Shown: positions 8,181 to 17,049, numbered from the stretch's first letter. The stretch: DNA of 45,493 nt from Bacteroidota bacterium (GCA_013286315.1 JABDFX010000013.1:1-45493); one strand, 5' to 3'. The notes: a model not told the origin generated them from the letters alone. Made by a program: numbers and translations.

Positions 8181-9998
8181 ATGCAGACAACAAAAAAAAT
8201 ACTTTATAAAGGAGCAAAAAATCCAAAACAAGCAAACCAGTCAGGAACAAATTCCAAAGAATCTCCTTCTTTGAAAACGGGGGAATTTAAAAATATACCT
8301 ATCGACGATTTGGATACCAGTCCATTAAATTACCGCATATCTTTTCCGAAAAAGGAATTGGATGAATTAGCTGCCGACATAGCGCAACACGGGATTATCT
8401 CTAATTTGGTTGTTCGGCGTTTCGATTCTGGGAGATATGAAGTTGTGGCGGGAGAGAGGCGATATCGTGCGGCCAAGATAGCCGGTTTGAAAGAAGTGCC
8501 TGTAAACATCGTATCGCTGAGTGATCAGGAAGTTGTTGAAATTCAATTATCCGAAAACCTGCAAAGGTCGGACACCCATCCGATGGAAGAAGCGTTTGCA
8601 ATTGAGCGACTTCGAAAAGTGTATTCCACCCTCGACGAGATATCTTTCCGGATGGGTAAGTCTAGGGCATTTGTACATAGTCGCCTGAAATTGCTTTCCC
8701 TGATTGAATCCATGCGATCCGTTTTCATGGCCGATAAGTGTACGATGCAACAGGCCATTGATATTGCATCACTTTCAGCAGTGTCCCAAAATGATTTTTA
8801 TGAGGAATATTGCTCAAACTGGCAGATAGATGCGGATTTTGAAATGCCTGACACGACCCGCGCTTTGAATCAATTTCGTTACGATTTAACAGAGGCACCT
8901 TTCGATATTAAGGACAAAAAGCTGGTGCCGGAAATGGGGGCTTGCACTTCCTGTTCGTTCAACAGCGCTACGCTCAAAACCCTTTTCCCCGACCAATCAA
9001 ATGACGCGGTTTGTTCCAATAAAGAATGTTATAAAAATAAATGCAATATCAGCTTTGGTGCGAAAATCCTGCGGATTTTCAAGGAGGACGAGCCTGATGC
9101 CTTGCTGTTTTATGGATCTCCGGACAGGTTTGGAGATCTGATCCACCTAATGCCGGAAGCGGCCACCTTACCACAATATAACTATTACAAAGTAGATACG
9201 CTGAACAAACCAGGTGTGCCTGCAAGAGAAGACTATATGGATGAAGATGAAGTATCTGGGGATGATGAGGAATCTTTTAAAGAAGCCTTGGAGGAATATG
9301 AAAATGATTTACAAGAGTATGAACAGGAAATGAACTCCGGGAAATACCGGAGAGGCTTGCTCATTGCAGAGGATAAATTTTCAGTCGTACTGTTTAATCC
9401 GGAAGAAAGGCCATCTGTGTCAGGCCGAATAGAATTGCCGAAGGCTGCACAAGTGCAATCAGCGATCAAATCCGGAACCGCCACGGTTGAACTATTGCAG
9501 GGGGAGATTGATCGGATCCAAGCAAGGGAAGAAAGGTCACTAGAGCTCGACCGGGAAAAAGTGCAATCGCTGGTACAACAAAATTTTTTGGAAAGGTTAA
9601 GCGGTTTGACCAGTAAGCCGTCTCCAGCTGATTGTGTGGCTGTCCGGCTTATATTATTTCAATCGCTGGACTATTCGGCGCGAAATACGGTTTTGCAGAC
9701 GCTATTTATGGAGAACGAGACGTTTGACTACCATGACACTAGGGAGCTATATAAACAGCTGGAAAATCTATCGGAAGGTCAATTTGCATATTTGATCCGG
9801 ATGGCCGTGGTGTCAAAACCGGATAGCAAAAATCCAAAAAGCGAAACCGGTTACTTCCTCTATCAGATGGCAGCACAGGCTGGTTTGGAATTGGAAGATA
9901 TCGAAAACGGACAGAAGCAGAAATCAGACAAAAGGCAACTGAATCAGCTTGAGAAAATATCCAGATTAAAAATTCAAATCGATAAGATTAAATCCTGA
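8181..9998 (+). CDS. parB: ParB/RepB/Spo0J-family protein
   Basis: A 605-residue ParB-like protein. After a basic disordered N-terminus, the ParB N-terminal domain covers about residues 35-130 (IPIDDLDTSPLNYRISFPKK; VVAGERRYRAAKIAGLKEVP, the GERRYRA CTP/DNA-binding signature; QLSENLQRSDTHPMEEA). A helix-turn-helix follows (IASLSAVSQNDFYEEY region). A Cys cluster CTSCSFNSA...CSNKECYKNKC around residues 255-290 probably binds zinc. The C-terminus is long, acidic and helical. No ParA partner is adjacent. Stand-alone ParB-like proteins are common in leading regions of mobile elements, so a role in establishment rather than classic partition is possible. Confidence 0.9.
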   Translation: MQTTKKILYKGAKNPKQANQSGTNSKESPSLKTGEFKNIPIDDLDTSPLNYRISFPKKELDELAADIAQHGIISNLVVRRFDSGRYEVVAGERRYRAAKIAGLKEVPVNIVSLSDQEVVEIQLSENLQRSDTHPMEEAFAIERLRKVYSTLDEISFRMGKSRAFVHSRLKLLSLIESMRSVFMADKCTMQQAIDIASLSAVSQNDFYEEYCSNWQIDADFEMPDTTRALNQFRYDLTEAPFDIKDKKLVPEMGACTSCSFNSATLKTLFPDQSNDAVCSNKECYKNKCNISFGAKILRIFKEDEPDALLFYGSPDRFGDLIHLMPEAATLPQYNYYKVDTLNKPGVPAREDYMDEDEVSGDDEESFKEALEEYENDLQEYEQEMNSGKYRRGLLIAEDKFSVVLFNPEERPSVSGRIELPKAAQVQSAIKSGTATVELLQGEIDRIQAREERSLELDREKVQSLVQQNFLERLSGLTSKPSPADCVAVRLILFQSLDYSARNTVLQTLFMENETFDYHDTRELYKQLENLSEGQFAYLIRMAVVSKPDSKNPKSETGYFLYQMAAQAGLELEDIENGQKQKSDKRQLNQLEKISRLKIQIDKIKS

Positions 9999-10011
9999 TT
10001 CAAGGTTCGGA

Positions 10012-10047
10012 AAGCTGCCACCCTACGGGCGGCAGCTTGTATTTTTT
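10012..10047 (+). terminator. rho-independent terminator after parB
   Basis: A perfect 8-bp stem AAGCTGCC (10012-10019) / GGCAGCTT (10031-10038) with a GC-rich loop, followed by a T-rich run. It closes the ssb-parB unit, so the radC-like gene downstream needs its own promoter, in the region that holds the second structured hairpin. Confidence 0.75.
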
Positions 10048-10087
10048 GGGTATTACAAAAGTGTTTTACTGAATTTCTTTACAAAGT

Positions 10088-10195
10088 TCGGCTTTGCCGC
10101 TTCGGGCGTCCAAACCGGCGGCATAAACTCAGGCCCATCCCACAGAGCTATCCTTTATACGCCTTCCTGTTTGGACTTACTCGCGACAAAGCCGG
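10088..10195 (+). promoter_or_regulatory. structured leader hairpin, copy 2 (upstream of radC-like gene)
   Basis: Nested pairs: CGGCTTTGCCGC 10089-10100 with GCGACAAAGCCG 10183-10194 (11 of 12 paired); GTCCAAAC 10108-10115 with GTTTGGAC 10169-10176; GGCG 10117-10120 with CGCC 10160-10163; TAAA 10124-10127 with TTTA 10154-10157. Order and spacing of inner stems match copy 1, and the inner left arm carries CGGCATAA in both. The stems differ in sequence but keep pairing. The radC-like start lies 44 bases downstream. No ORF explains the segment. Confidence 0.62.
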
Positions 10196-10238
10196 CTAAT
10201 GTTCCATAATTCATTTAAAACATTTTAAATCAAAGATT

Positions 10239-10709
10239 ATGGAAGGAAAAAATCAAACTTCAGATTGGACAAAAGTTTCAGAAGTAGAACTTATTTACAA
10301 ATCAAAAGTGAAGGCTTCAGAAAGGCCAAGAATTAGTGACTCCCGAGGAGCATATGCATTACTCATTTTTCATTGGGACCTGGACAAAATTGAATTGGTA
10401 GAGGAATTCAAGGTAATATTCCTTAACCAGGCCAATAGGGTGCTGGGTATATTCAATGTTTCTTCAGGTGGAATTACAGGAACTGTGGCTGATCCCAGGT
10501 TAATATTTTCAGCAGCCCTAAAAGCCTGCGCCTGTAATATCATGCTGGCTCACTCACATCCAAGCGGAAATCTCAAACCGAGCCGCGCAGACGAAGAATT
10601 AACTAACAAATTCAAAAACGCCGGTCAATTTCTCGATATAAGAGTGTTAGATCACCTGATCGTAACGAAAGATCAATATTTTTCCTTTGCAGATGAAGGG
10701 CTGATCTAA
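10239..10709 (+). CDS. RadC-family JAB/MPN domain protein
   Basis: A 156-residue RadC-like protein consisting of the JAB1/MPN metalloprotease-fold domain. The metal motif HSHPSG starts at His105 and continues NLKPSRADEELT, giving the H-x-H...D signature; VFLNQANRVLGIFNVSSGG-like strands and HLIVTKDQYFSFADEGLI complete the family pattern. RadC-type JAB proteins of this short form are very common on bacterial mobile elements, with no settled function. The leader ends TTAAATCAAAGATTATGG, nearly the same as that of the second ssb. It is the last gene before the candidate oriT. Confidence 0.92.
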   Translation: MEGKNQTSDWTKVSEVELIYKSKVKASERPRISDSRGAYALLIFHWDLDKIELVEEFKVIFLNQANRVLGIFNVSSGGITGTVADPRLIFSAALKACACNIMLAHSHPSGNLKPSRADEELTNKFKNAGQFLDIRVLDHLIVTKDQYFSFADEGLI

Positions 10710-10887
10710 GCCCTTTTTATATTTAATAGATAAATTATCCCTGTCTTACTGGCTCAAGGAAACTCAAACTTGAAGATAGCATAGCTAAAATTTAGTCCTC
10801 CTACAATCCGTCTATTTCTTACATCTATTTTTGATCCTCTAAAATTGCAGTCTTTGATAAAATTGGCCGGATTTTAAAACCGGGTTA

Positions 10888-10972
10888 CGTTGCCAAAATT
10901 GCAACGGGCGAGATGTTCAATTGTTGCACAATTGGATCTCGCCGCCCATTTGTCTCCGGAGTCGACGGGCGG
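10888..10972. other. candidate origin of transfer (oriT)
   Basis: The 317 bases between the radC-like gene and mobC hold no gene but a dense set of inverted repeats: CGTTGC/GCAACG (10888-10893 / 10901-10906); GGCGAGAT/ATCTCGCC (10907-10914 / 10936-10943) with CAATTGT/ACAATTG (10918-10924 / 10928-10934) nested inside; and CCGCCC/GGGCGG (10942-10947 / 10967-10972). This cluster immediately upstream of mobC and the relaxase is where oriT usually lies. The nic site cannot be placed from sequence alone. Confidence 0.55.
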
Positions 10973-11026
10973 TTTTGGTGAGCTGCGAAATGTGAATTGG
11001 ATATGTAAACCGATAAATGAATTGTG

Positions 11027-11407
11027 ATGAGTGAGAATCGAGAATGGATTAGTTTTCGTGTCAAGCCTGCTGAATATCTTCTGATTGAGCAGTACAGCAA
11101 AACGACTACTTGTAGAAGTTTAAGTGAATATGCCAGAAAGGTCCTATTGTCAAAACCAGTTGTGGTAAAATACCGGAACCAATCGGCTGATCAGTTTTTA
11201 GCTGAAATGCTGCTTTTCAAAAATGAATTGAGTGCCATCGGCAACAATTTTAACCAGGCGGTAAAGCGCCTGCATTCCTTAGACGGACTTCCGCAAATGA
11301 GATCCTGGCTTATGATTTATGACTCCACTCATAAATCATTTATGAACAAAGTGGGTGCAATCAATGAACATTTAGTCCAGATTTATGAATTATGGTCACA
11401 AAAATAA
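11027..11407 (+). CDS. mobC: MobC-family relaxosome accessory protein
   Basis: A 126-residue ribbon-helix-helix mobilization protein. The N-terminus WISFRVKPAEYLLIEQYSK followed by SLSEYARKVLLSKPV is the RHH DNA-binding part. The C-terminal half carries the MobC hallmark ELSAIGNNFNQAVKRLHSL. It would bind oriT and help the relaxase nick. ATG at 11027 is chosen over GTG 11024 directly before it. Its last 16 bases overlap the start of the relaxase gene, so the two are translationally coupled. Confidence 0.88.
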   Translation: MSENREWISFRVKPAEYLLIEQYSKTTTCRSLSEYARKVLLSKPVVVKYRNQSADQFLAEMLLFKNELSAIGNNFNQAVKRLHSLDGLPQMRSWLMIYDSTHKSFMNKVGAINEHLVQIYELWSQK

Positions 11408-12663
11408 CCAGTCCACACAGCATTAAACGTGCCCTGAATTACAATGAGAAAAAGGTTCAGAGTGGCCAGGCTACATGTATTTATGCTGGTAATTTTATAA
11501 AAGACCTGGATAAAATGAATTTTTATAACAAACTACAAAGGTTTCAGGCCCTGATTTCTTTGAATGAAAGGGCACAAAAAAGTAATACCCTACATATTTC
11601 ATTGAATTTCCACCCATCTGAGAAACTAAATCAGAAGACCCTATGTGCCATTTCTAATGAATATATGGCGATGATTGGTTTTGGAGAACAACCTTACCTG
11701 GTTTATGAACATCAGGATGCCGGACATCCGCATGTCCATATTGTTACGACAAGCATTAAGGCTTCCGGAGAAAGGATTGACACCTATAATATCGGAAAGC
11801 TAAAGTCAGAAATTGCCAGAAAAGAAATTGAAAAGAAATTCGGGCTTGTCAGAGCAATTGAAGGAATTCGCCTGGAGAAGGGAAAAATTGACATCCGAAA
11901 AGTTGAGTATGGAAAATCTGAGTCCAAAAGGGCGATTACTAATGTGCTTGAAAACGTACTGAAGCGCTACAATTTTACCTCCCTCGCTTCATTAAATGCA
12001 ATATTAAAGACGTTTAATGTTGGAGCAGATGCTGGAAAGGAAGGTGGTAGAATTCGCAGAAACAAAGGGCTATTATACCATATCCTCGATGAAAAAGGCA
12101 GACGAGTCGGAATTCCCATTAAGGCAAGCTCTATATATAGTAAACCAACTCTTGTTTTTCTCGAGCAACTCTTTAAAAAAAACGAATTGAACAGGTCTTC
12201 GACCGGTGATGAATTAAGAATCACAATTGATCGGGAGTTGAAGGCCAGCCCATCAAACCTGGAAGACCTCATTAAGAAATTGAAGCAACAAAACATTGAT
12301 ACTATTTTAAGGCAGAATAACGATGGACTGATATATGGAATCACTTTCGTTGATCATCGAAATAGATGTGTTTTTAACGGAAGCCAGCTCGGAAAAGAAT
12401 ATAGCATAGCTGCCTTACAGAAACGAATCAATTATGTAAAAGTCATTCAGCCAACAAATATGGCTGAATCAGTTAAATCAAATCAGCAGTATAGTCATTT
12501 TACAAAAAAACCAAGATCTCAGAAAAATTATACTCATTTACTTTCAAATAAAGGTTCGGCAAGCGTAATAAAGGATCTATTACAACCGGAAATTGATGAT
12601 TCAAGATTATTATATGCACTGATGGCTAGGCGACGAAAAAGGAAACGAAAATCACATTTATAA
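11392..12663 (+). CDS. relaxase / mobilization nuclease (MobB/VirD2-like)
   Basis: A 423-residue relaxase. The N-terminal ~150 residues are the relaxase domain: SIKRALNYNEKKV holds the likely nucleophilic tyrosine, SNTLHISLNFHPSEKL is the second motif, and YEHQDAGHPHVHIVTTS is the metal-binding histidine triad (His112, His114, His116). It would cleave one oriT strand and stay covalently attached to it. The C-terminal part is charged and ends with a basic run (RRRKRKRKSHL). It overlaps mobC at its start and is 15 bases before the coupling-protein gene. Confidence 0.9.
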   Translation: MVTKITSPHSIKRALNYNEKKVQSGQATCIYAGNFIKDLDKMNFYNKLQRFQALISLNERAQKSNTLHISLNFHPSEKLNQKTLCAISNEYMAMIGFGEQPYLVYEHQDAGHPHVHIVTTSIKASGERIDTYNIGKLKSEIARKEIEKKFGLVRAIEGIRLEKGKIDIRKVEYGKSESKRAITNVLENVLKRYNFTSLASLNAILKTFNVGADAGKEGGRIRRNKGLLYHILDEKGRRVGIPIKASSIYSKPTLVFLEQLFKKNELNRSSTGDELRITIDRELKASPSNLEDLIKKLKQQNIDTILRQNNDGLIYGITFVDHRNRCVFNGSQLGKEYSIAALQKRINYVKVIQPTNMAESVKSNQQYSHFTKKPRSQKNYTHLLSNKGSASVIKDLLQPEIDDSRLLYALMARRRKRKRKSHL

Positions 12664-12678
12664 GGATCAAACTGAGGT

Positions 12679-14490
12679 ATGATGGCGAACGGTACAGGTG
12701 AGAATGAAATAGGGCTTCAGAGAATTACCGGTTTTATGCGAAATGTCAGTGTGATAATATTGCTGTTACACTATTACCACAACTGCTATGGTGCTTTTGT
12801 AATTTGGAATTTGAATTGGAATTTAGTCGATCGAGTTCTTATAAATTTCTCAAAAACAGGATTGTTTGCGCATAATCATGCAAAATTTATTTGCATGGGA
12901 TTACTCATATTGTCTCTGGTTGGTTCGAAGGGTAAAAAAGATGAAAAGTTAAATTGGAAGCCCATCACACTGTATCTGTTCGCCGGAATCGTTTTATATT
13001 TATTTTCAAGCTTTATTACGGAAAGCCTGAACTCAATAGAAGTCCAGGCTATAAGTTATATGCTTGTGACTACCATAGGGTATTTGCTTATATTAAATAG
13101 TGGTGCCAGGCTATCAAGATTGATAACACTTACGCTCGGCATTGATGTTTTTAATGAGATCAATGAGACTTTCCCACATGAAGAGAGATTCATAGAAAAT
13201 GAATATTCAATTAATCTTCCAGGTCGTTATAATCTTAAAGGCAAAGTTCGGAAATGCTGGATAAACATAATTAATCCTTTTCGCGGTTTATTAGTAGTTG
13301 GATCGCCAGGATCGGGCAAATCATATTTTGTTATTCAGCATGTCATCAGGCAGCATATAACCAAGGGGTTCACAATGTTACTCTATGATTTTAAATATCC
13401 GGATTTAACTCAGATTGCGTATAACACCTTGAAGAGAAATGAAAAAGCTTATCGAATAAAACCATCTTTTTATAGAATAATCTTTGACGATCCGGCTATG
13501 AGCGATCGGTGTAACCCCCTGGATCCGGAGTTGATGTATGATATAACGGATGCGATAGAATCAGCAAGGTCCATATTGCTTGGATTAAACAGGGATTGGA
13601 TTACCAAACAGGGAGATTTTTTTGTCGAGTCCCCAATAAATTTTGTCACGGCAATCATTTGGTTCCTGAAAAAGTATGAAAATGGCGTTTTTTGTACGCT
13701 TCCGCATGTGATTGAGTTGATGCAAACGGATTACGAGAAATTATTTCCCGTTTTGAAGACTGAGCCGGAGATAGAAGTTTTGATAAACCCCTTCATTTCA
13801 GCTTATCAAAACGATGCGATGGAGCAGCTTGAGGGGCAGATTGCAAGCGCAAAAATCGGTATGGCACGCCTTTCTTCCACTCAGCTGTATTGGGTTCTGT
13901 CGGGTAACGATTTCAAACTGGACATCAATAATCCTGTAGAACCTAAAATCCTTTGCCTGGCAAATAATCCTCAGAAGCAACAGACTTTTGGGCCAGTTTT
14001 ATCACTTTATGTTACTAGGCTGGTTAAACTTGTCAATCAGAAAGGCAAACTCAAATCCAGTTTGGTTTTTGACGAATTTCCTACCATTTTTTTTAATGGC
14101 ATTGACAATCTGATCGCCACCGCGAGGTCAAATAAAGTTGCTACTTGCCTCGGCATGCAAGATTTTAGCCAATTAAAGAAAGATTATGGTGGAGATCAGG
14201 CATCAGTCATCATGAATATTGTGGGCAATATTATTAGTGGACAAGTTATGGGTGAGACAGCTAAATTGTTATCAGAACGATTTGGAAAAATTTCTCAGCT
14301 TAAAGAAAGCGTTAGTGTAAATCGAAACGATACCTCAATTAGCAAATCTAGCCAAATGGACTTTGCTATTCCGCAGTCTAAAATTTCTTCGCTTTCATCA
14401 GGTGAGTTTGTTGGAATGGTAGCTGATGATCCCGATCAGAAAATAAAATTAAAAGTCTTCCATTGCGAAATTTTACAAGAAAGAGCATAG
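12679..14490 (+). CDS. TraG/VirD4-type coupling protein
   Basis: A 603-residue membrane ATPase that would deliver the relaxase-DNA complex to a transfer channel. The first ~150 residues contain several hydrophobic segments (VSVIILLLHYYHNCYGAFVI; ITLYLFAGIVLYLFSSFI; YMLVTTIGYLLIL). The motor domain has Walker A VGSPGSGKSYF (about residues 208-216) and Walker B SLVFDEFPTIFF (Asp465, Glu466). No mating-pore genes are present, so the element is probably mobilizable rather than self-transmissible. Its last ~45 codons are repeated as a relic at 42931-43069. Confidence 0.9.
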   Translation: MMANGTGENEIGLQRITGFMRNVSVIILLLHYYHNCYGAFVIWNLNWNLVDRVLINFSKTGLFAHNHAKFICMGLLILSLVGSKGKKDEKLNWKPITLYLFAGIVLYLFSSFITESLNSIEVQAISYMLVTTIGYLLILNSGARLSRLITLTLGIDVFNEINETFPHEERFIENEYSINLPGRYNLKGKVRKCWINIINPFRGLLVVGSPGSGKSYFVIQHVIRQHITKGFTMLLYDFKYPDLTQIAYNTLKRNEKAYRIKPSFYRIIFDDPAMSDRCNPLDPELMYDITDAIESARSILLGLNRDWITKQGDFFVESPINFVTAIIWFLKKYENGVFCTLPHVIELMQTDYEKLFPVLKTEPEIEVLINPFISAYQNDAMEQLEGQIASAKIGMARLSSTQLYWVLSGNDFKLDINNPVEPKILCLANNPQKQQTFGPVLSLYVTRLVKLVNQKGKLKSSLVFDEFPTIFFNGIDNLIATARSNKVATCLGMQDFSQLKKDYGGDQASVIMNIVGNIISGQVMGETAKLLSERFGKISQLKESVSVNRNDTSISKSSQMDFAIPQSKISSLSSGEFVGMVADDPDQKIKLKVFHCEILQERA

Positions 14491-14520
14491 ACAGAAAGTA
14501 ACCCTTAAATCAAAATCAGA

Positions 14521-14706
14521 ATGTTGGAAAAGTCTACGGTGACGAAGGAAAGGATATCCGAAAATTATTATCGGATTAAAAGCGATATTGCCCAAATGAT
14601 AGAATCGGAAATTCAGAAGCTGCTTGATGAAAGCGCTAAAACTGCTGAAAATCAGAATCTTAAAGCAAAGCACGGGAAATCTAAATCAGACAGAAAGAGA
14701 GGCTAA
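14521..14706 (+). CDS. small charged protein at the end of the mob operon
   Basis: A 61-residue, highly charged helical protein beginning MLEKSTVTKERISENYYRIK and ending KSKSDRKRG. No family recognised. It lies 30 bases after the coupling-protein gene and is duplicated as a decayed copy at 43096-43281, again directly after a relic of the coupling-protein gene. This shows that the pair belongs to the element backbone. The last 20 bases also match the start of the boundary repeats at 35.1 and 37.4 kb. Confidence 0.6.
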   Translation: MLEKSTVTKERISENYYRIKSDIAQMIESEIQKLLDESAKTAENQNLKAKHGKSKSDRKRG

Positions 14707-14715
14707 AATCGACTT

Positions 14716-17049
14716 TCAGAACGGTGACTCGAACAGCCGGTCGATCTCATTTTCCGGCATATCTATCCTGACACTCCTTTTATCCGGAACAGGCGTGATT
14801 CTGTCATCTGCCCCGTAATCCCGGTAATCCGTATTTTCCGCAATAATGTCCTCCACGTCATCCATGAAAAACAGATCATCGTCGAAGGAATCATCATCGA
14901 TATCAAACTTTGAAAATATTTCGCCACGTTGATCCTTTAGTGTATCAATCATGCGCTCATAGTCGCGTTCGGTGTAAATAGTACTTTTTTCATCACGATA
15001 CCAGGCTTCCGTCTGATCCTTAACATATGCATTGAGAAGGTCACTAATGAATTTCCGATTGTCAGATCTTGACATAAATGCATCGAAGTCTACGCGGTAT
15101 TCATCAAAAAGATCTCTTATATATCCAAGTTCATCTGCCTCGGACGTGCCTGATATCAGGACTCTTATGACGGCATCCCAGTTTTCCAGCAGGAACTTAC
15201 CGACCAGGCTTTCATCATTACCACGACGAATGCAATTCATGTAATACTTCCAGTTACCCGAGTTGACTCTGTCCAGTCGGACAGAACGGAGTATGCCGGC
15301 CGTATATTGTTCGATTTTTTGCGTCGAGGTTTTATCAAGATACTTAAATCTGTTTAATAGTGATGCGATTTTTAATCCGGTAATTGATGTGCTGAAACTC
15401 TTTATACGAACTGCCTTTCCCAGTATATGCAACGCGAGTCTGGTTGATTCCTCTTCTATATTCGTAAGACGCGTTCCAATAACTGCGAAGAAATTCGAAG
15501 TCATTTGTTCGAACTGTTCGATATATGTTAAACCCTGAATGAGTTTCCAGCGTTCTTCCGGATTTTCATAGAAATAGCTCGTCAGGAAATCAGATAAGGA
15601 TGGATTAATAAAGGACACCCTGGCTTCGTCGTTCCTGACAATAACTTCACGCCTAAGAATGCCGTCCAGCAGCTTTTTGTGCGCATTTTTGAACGGGCTG
15701 GGACCGGGGCGGAAATGGTAAGATTCCATTTCGAAGTGCAGGAACGAGTCAAATATTTGTTTTGTCTGACCTTCATTTGCATTGTTTTGTTGGGTGAAAA
15801 CAGCGTGCATCAGTAACTTTTCCTCCACTGTTATCTGTTGTTCATAGGCATGACGCCATACTTCCTCCGGATTGTTCAAATGTTTTGTGACGAATGCAAG
15901 ATATTGACCTTTTTTTATGTCAGTTGAATTAACGGGATCCGTCACGAATTCAATTAATCGCGGATTATAATTTTGATGATTAATAATTGCCATGTAGGCT
16001 TTGTCTTTAAATATCTCCTTTTTCTTTTCATCCGGTAATGCTGAATGATAAATATGATTATATAGTATCTTGGCTTTATCCAGGTCGCTATAGTGTCCCA
16101 GCTGAATTTCTCTTCTTGCGATGTCTACGCTGGCCCTTTTCAGTTTTTCAAATCTTTCGATGGCGGTGCGATAGATTATTGTTCTCGTAGTTAGAATCAG
16201 GTATTTATTGGGTGAGTTTTTTATCCGGTCCAAAAAACTGACAAATTTTGATTCCGGGGTTTTGGGATTCATAATTTCCAGGTAATTGGCACCCAGAAAA
16301 TCATCAAAATAAAACACTTGTTTTGTTTTAGGGTTCTTAGCGATAATATCTTCAGCGTCTTTCAAATCGGAGTCGATATAAACCAGCTTGTATTTCTGCG
16401 CCAGCAGATGGTATGTCAGAAAATCTGCCAGCATGGTTTTTCCTACGCCGGGCAGGCCTGTGATTAGTATATACTTATATTTCCTGAGAATGTCAAAGGC
16501 GTCGTCGAAATTCACGCTGTACACGTATCGTTGAATATTTTTCCTGATTTTGCCTTCGTAAAAGTCTGACCGGCCTGTAACAGCGTTATGGAGAATTTTG
16601 GTAAGAACGGGGACGCTGGATAACCATAACTTATACCAGCTGGTTTCAATCTCCGGCAACTTCGACAAATATTTATTCAGATCATCCTGTCCAAATATAT
16701 CGTTGGGTGTTTTGATGAATGGTTTGAATTTTTTGCAGATTTCGTCCTTATTGGTAGCACTTAGTGGTAGCGCTGTGACCAGCATGTACCTGGTAGGTTG
16801 TAATCTTTTTACTTTGGGAAATTCGGATTTAACCAAGTCTCTGACCAGCGCTCTGTATCCTGATTTTATGTATTGTTTGGCCTGAACGACGATTTCATTA
16901 TTATTCTTTGGACTGCTGAAACGCAGATCGATTCCCTTGTCTTTCCCGCTTTTGAAACTTTGCAGGTCGAGCTTGAAACGGGCGTTGAGGATATCCATTG
17001 CAAGCCCTTCAAACTCCTTGTCATTCAGCGCCGAGAAATCATAAGCCAT
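14716..17049 (-). CDS. restriction endonuclease-like STAND NTPase, probable defence protein
   Basis: A 777-residue two-part protein. Residues about 1-110 resemble an Mrr/type IV restriction endonuclease-like fold: NDKEFEGLAMDILNARF, then SGKDKGIDLRFSSP and EIVVQAKQYIKSGYRAL, giving the D...GxD...QxK catalytic arrangement. The middle is a P-loop NTPase of the STAND type with Walker A TGLPGVGKTMLADF (about 198-205) and a Walker B-like QVFYFDDFLGANYLE. The C-terminal ~450 residues are helical without recognised motifs, as expected of a sensor region, with an acidic end. Nuclease-STAND fusions (novel STAND NTPase class, Avs-like architectures) act in anti-phage defence. ATG 17049 is preferred over an extension to 17109. 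It is convergent with the mob operon. Confidence 0.82.
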   Translation of the reverse strand: MAYDFSALNDKEFEGLAMDILNARFKLDLQSFKSGKDKGIDLRFSSPKNNNEIVVQAKQYIKSGYRALVRDLVKSEFPKVKRLQPTRYMLVTALPLSATNKDEICKKFKPFIKTPNDIFGQDDLNKYLSKLPEIETSWYKLWLSSVPVLTKILHNAVTGRSDFYEGKIRKNIQRYVYSVNFDDAFDILRKYKYILITGLPGVGKTMLADFLTYHLLAQKYKLVYIDSDLKDAEDIIAKNPKTKQVFYFDDFLGANYLEIMNPKTPESKFVSFLDRIKNSPNKYLILTTRTIIYRTAIERFEKLKRASVDIARREIQLGHYSDLDKAKILYNHIYHSALPDEKKKEIFKDKAYMAIINHQNYNPRLIEFVTDPVNSTDIKKGQYLAFVTKHLNNPEEVWRHAYEQQITVEEKLLMHAVFTQQNNANEGQTKQIFDSFLHFEMESYHFRPGPSPFKNAHKKLLDGILRREVIVRNDEARVSFINPSLSDFLTSYFYENPEERWKLIQGLTYIEQFEQMTSNFFAVIGTRLTNIEEESTRLALHILGKAVRIKSFSTSITGLKIASLLNRFKYLDKTSTQKIEQYTAGILRSVRLDRVNSGNWKYYMNCIRRGNDESLVGKFLLENWDAVIRVLISGTSEADELGYIRDLFDEYRVDFDAFMSRSDNRKFISDLLNAYVKDQTEAWYRDEKSTIYTERDYERMIDTLKDQRGEIFSKFDIDDDSFDDDLFFMDDVEDIIAENTDYRDYGADDRITPVPDKRSVRIDMPENEIDRLFESPF

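Noticed and set aside
9233-9484. A serine-rich minus-strand frame inside parB
   Set aside because: It is the antisense shadow of the acidic parB region (Glu/Asp codons read as Ser/Phe).
8181-9998. A plasmid partition locus
   Set aside because: There is no ParA, no centromere-like direct repeats and no replication initiator nearby; the ParB-like gene is read as part of the transfer module.
10239-14490. A self-transmissible conjugative system
   Set aside because: No VirB4/TraB-TraQ mating-pore genes are visible; only mobilization genes are present, so a mobilizable element is the supported reading within this window.
14624-14818. A 64-codon + strand frame overlapping the small mob gene and the end of the endonuclease-STAND gene
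   Set aside because: It lies over two better frames and its second half is antisense to the STAND gene. It was kept only as part of the boundary comparison (QTEREAK peptide).
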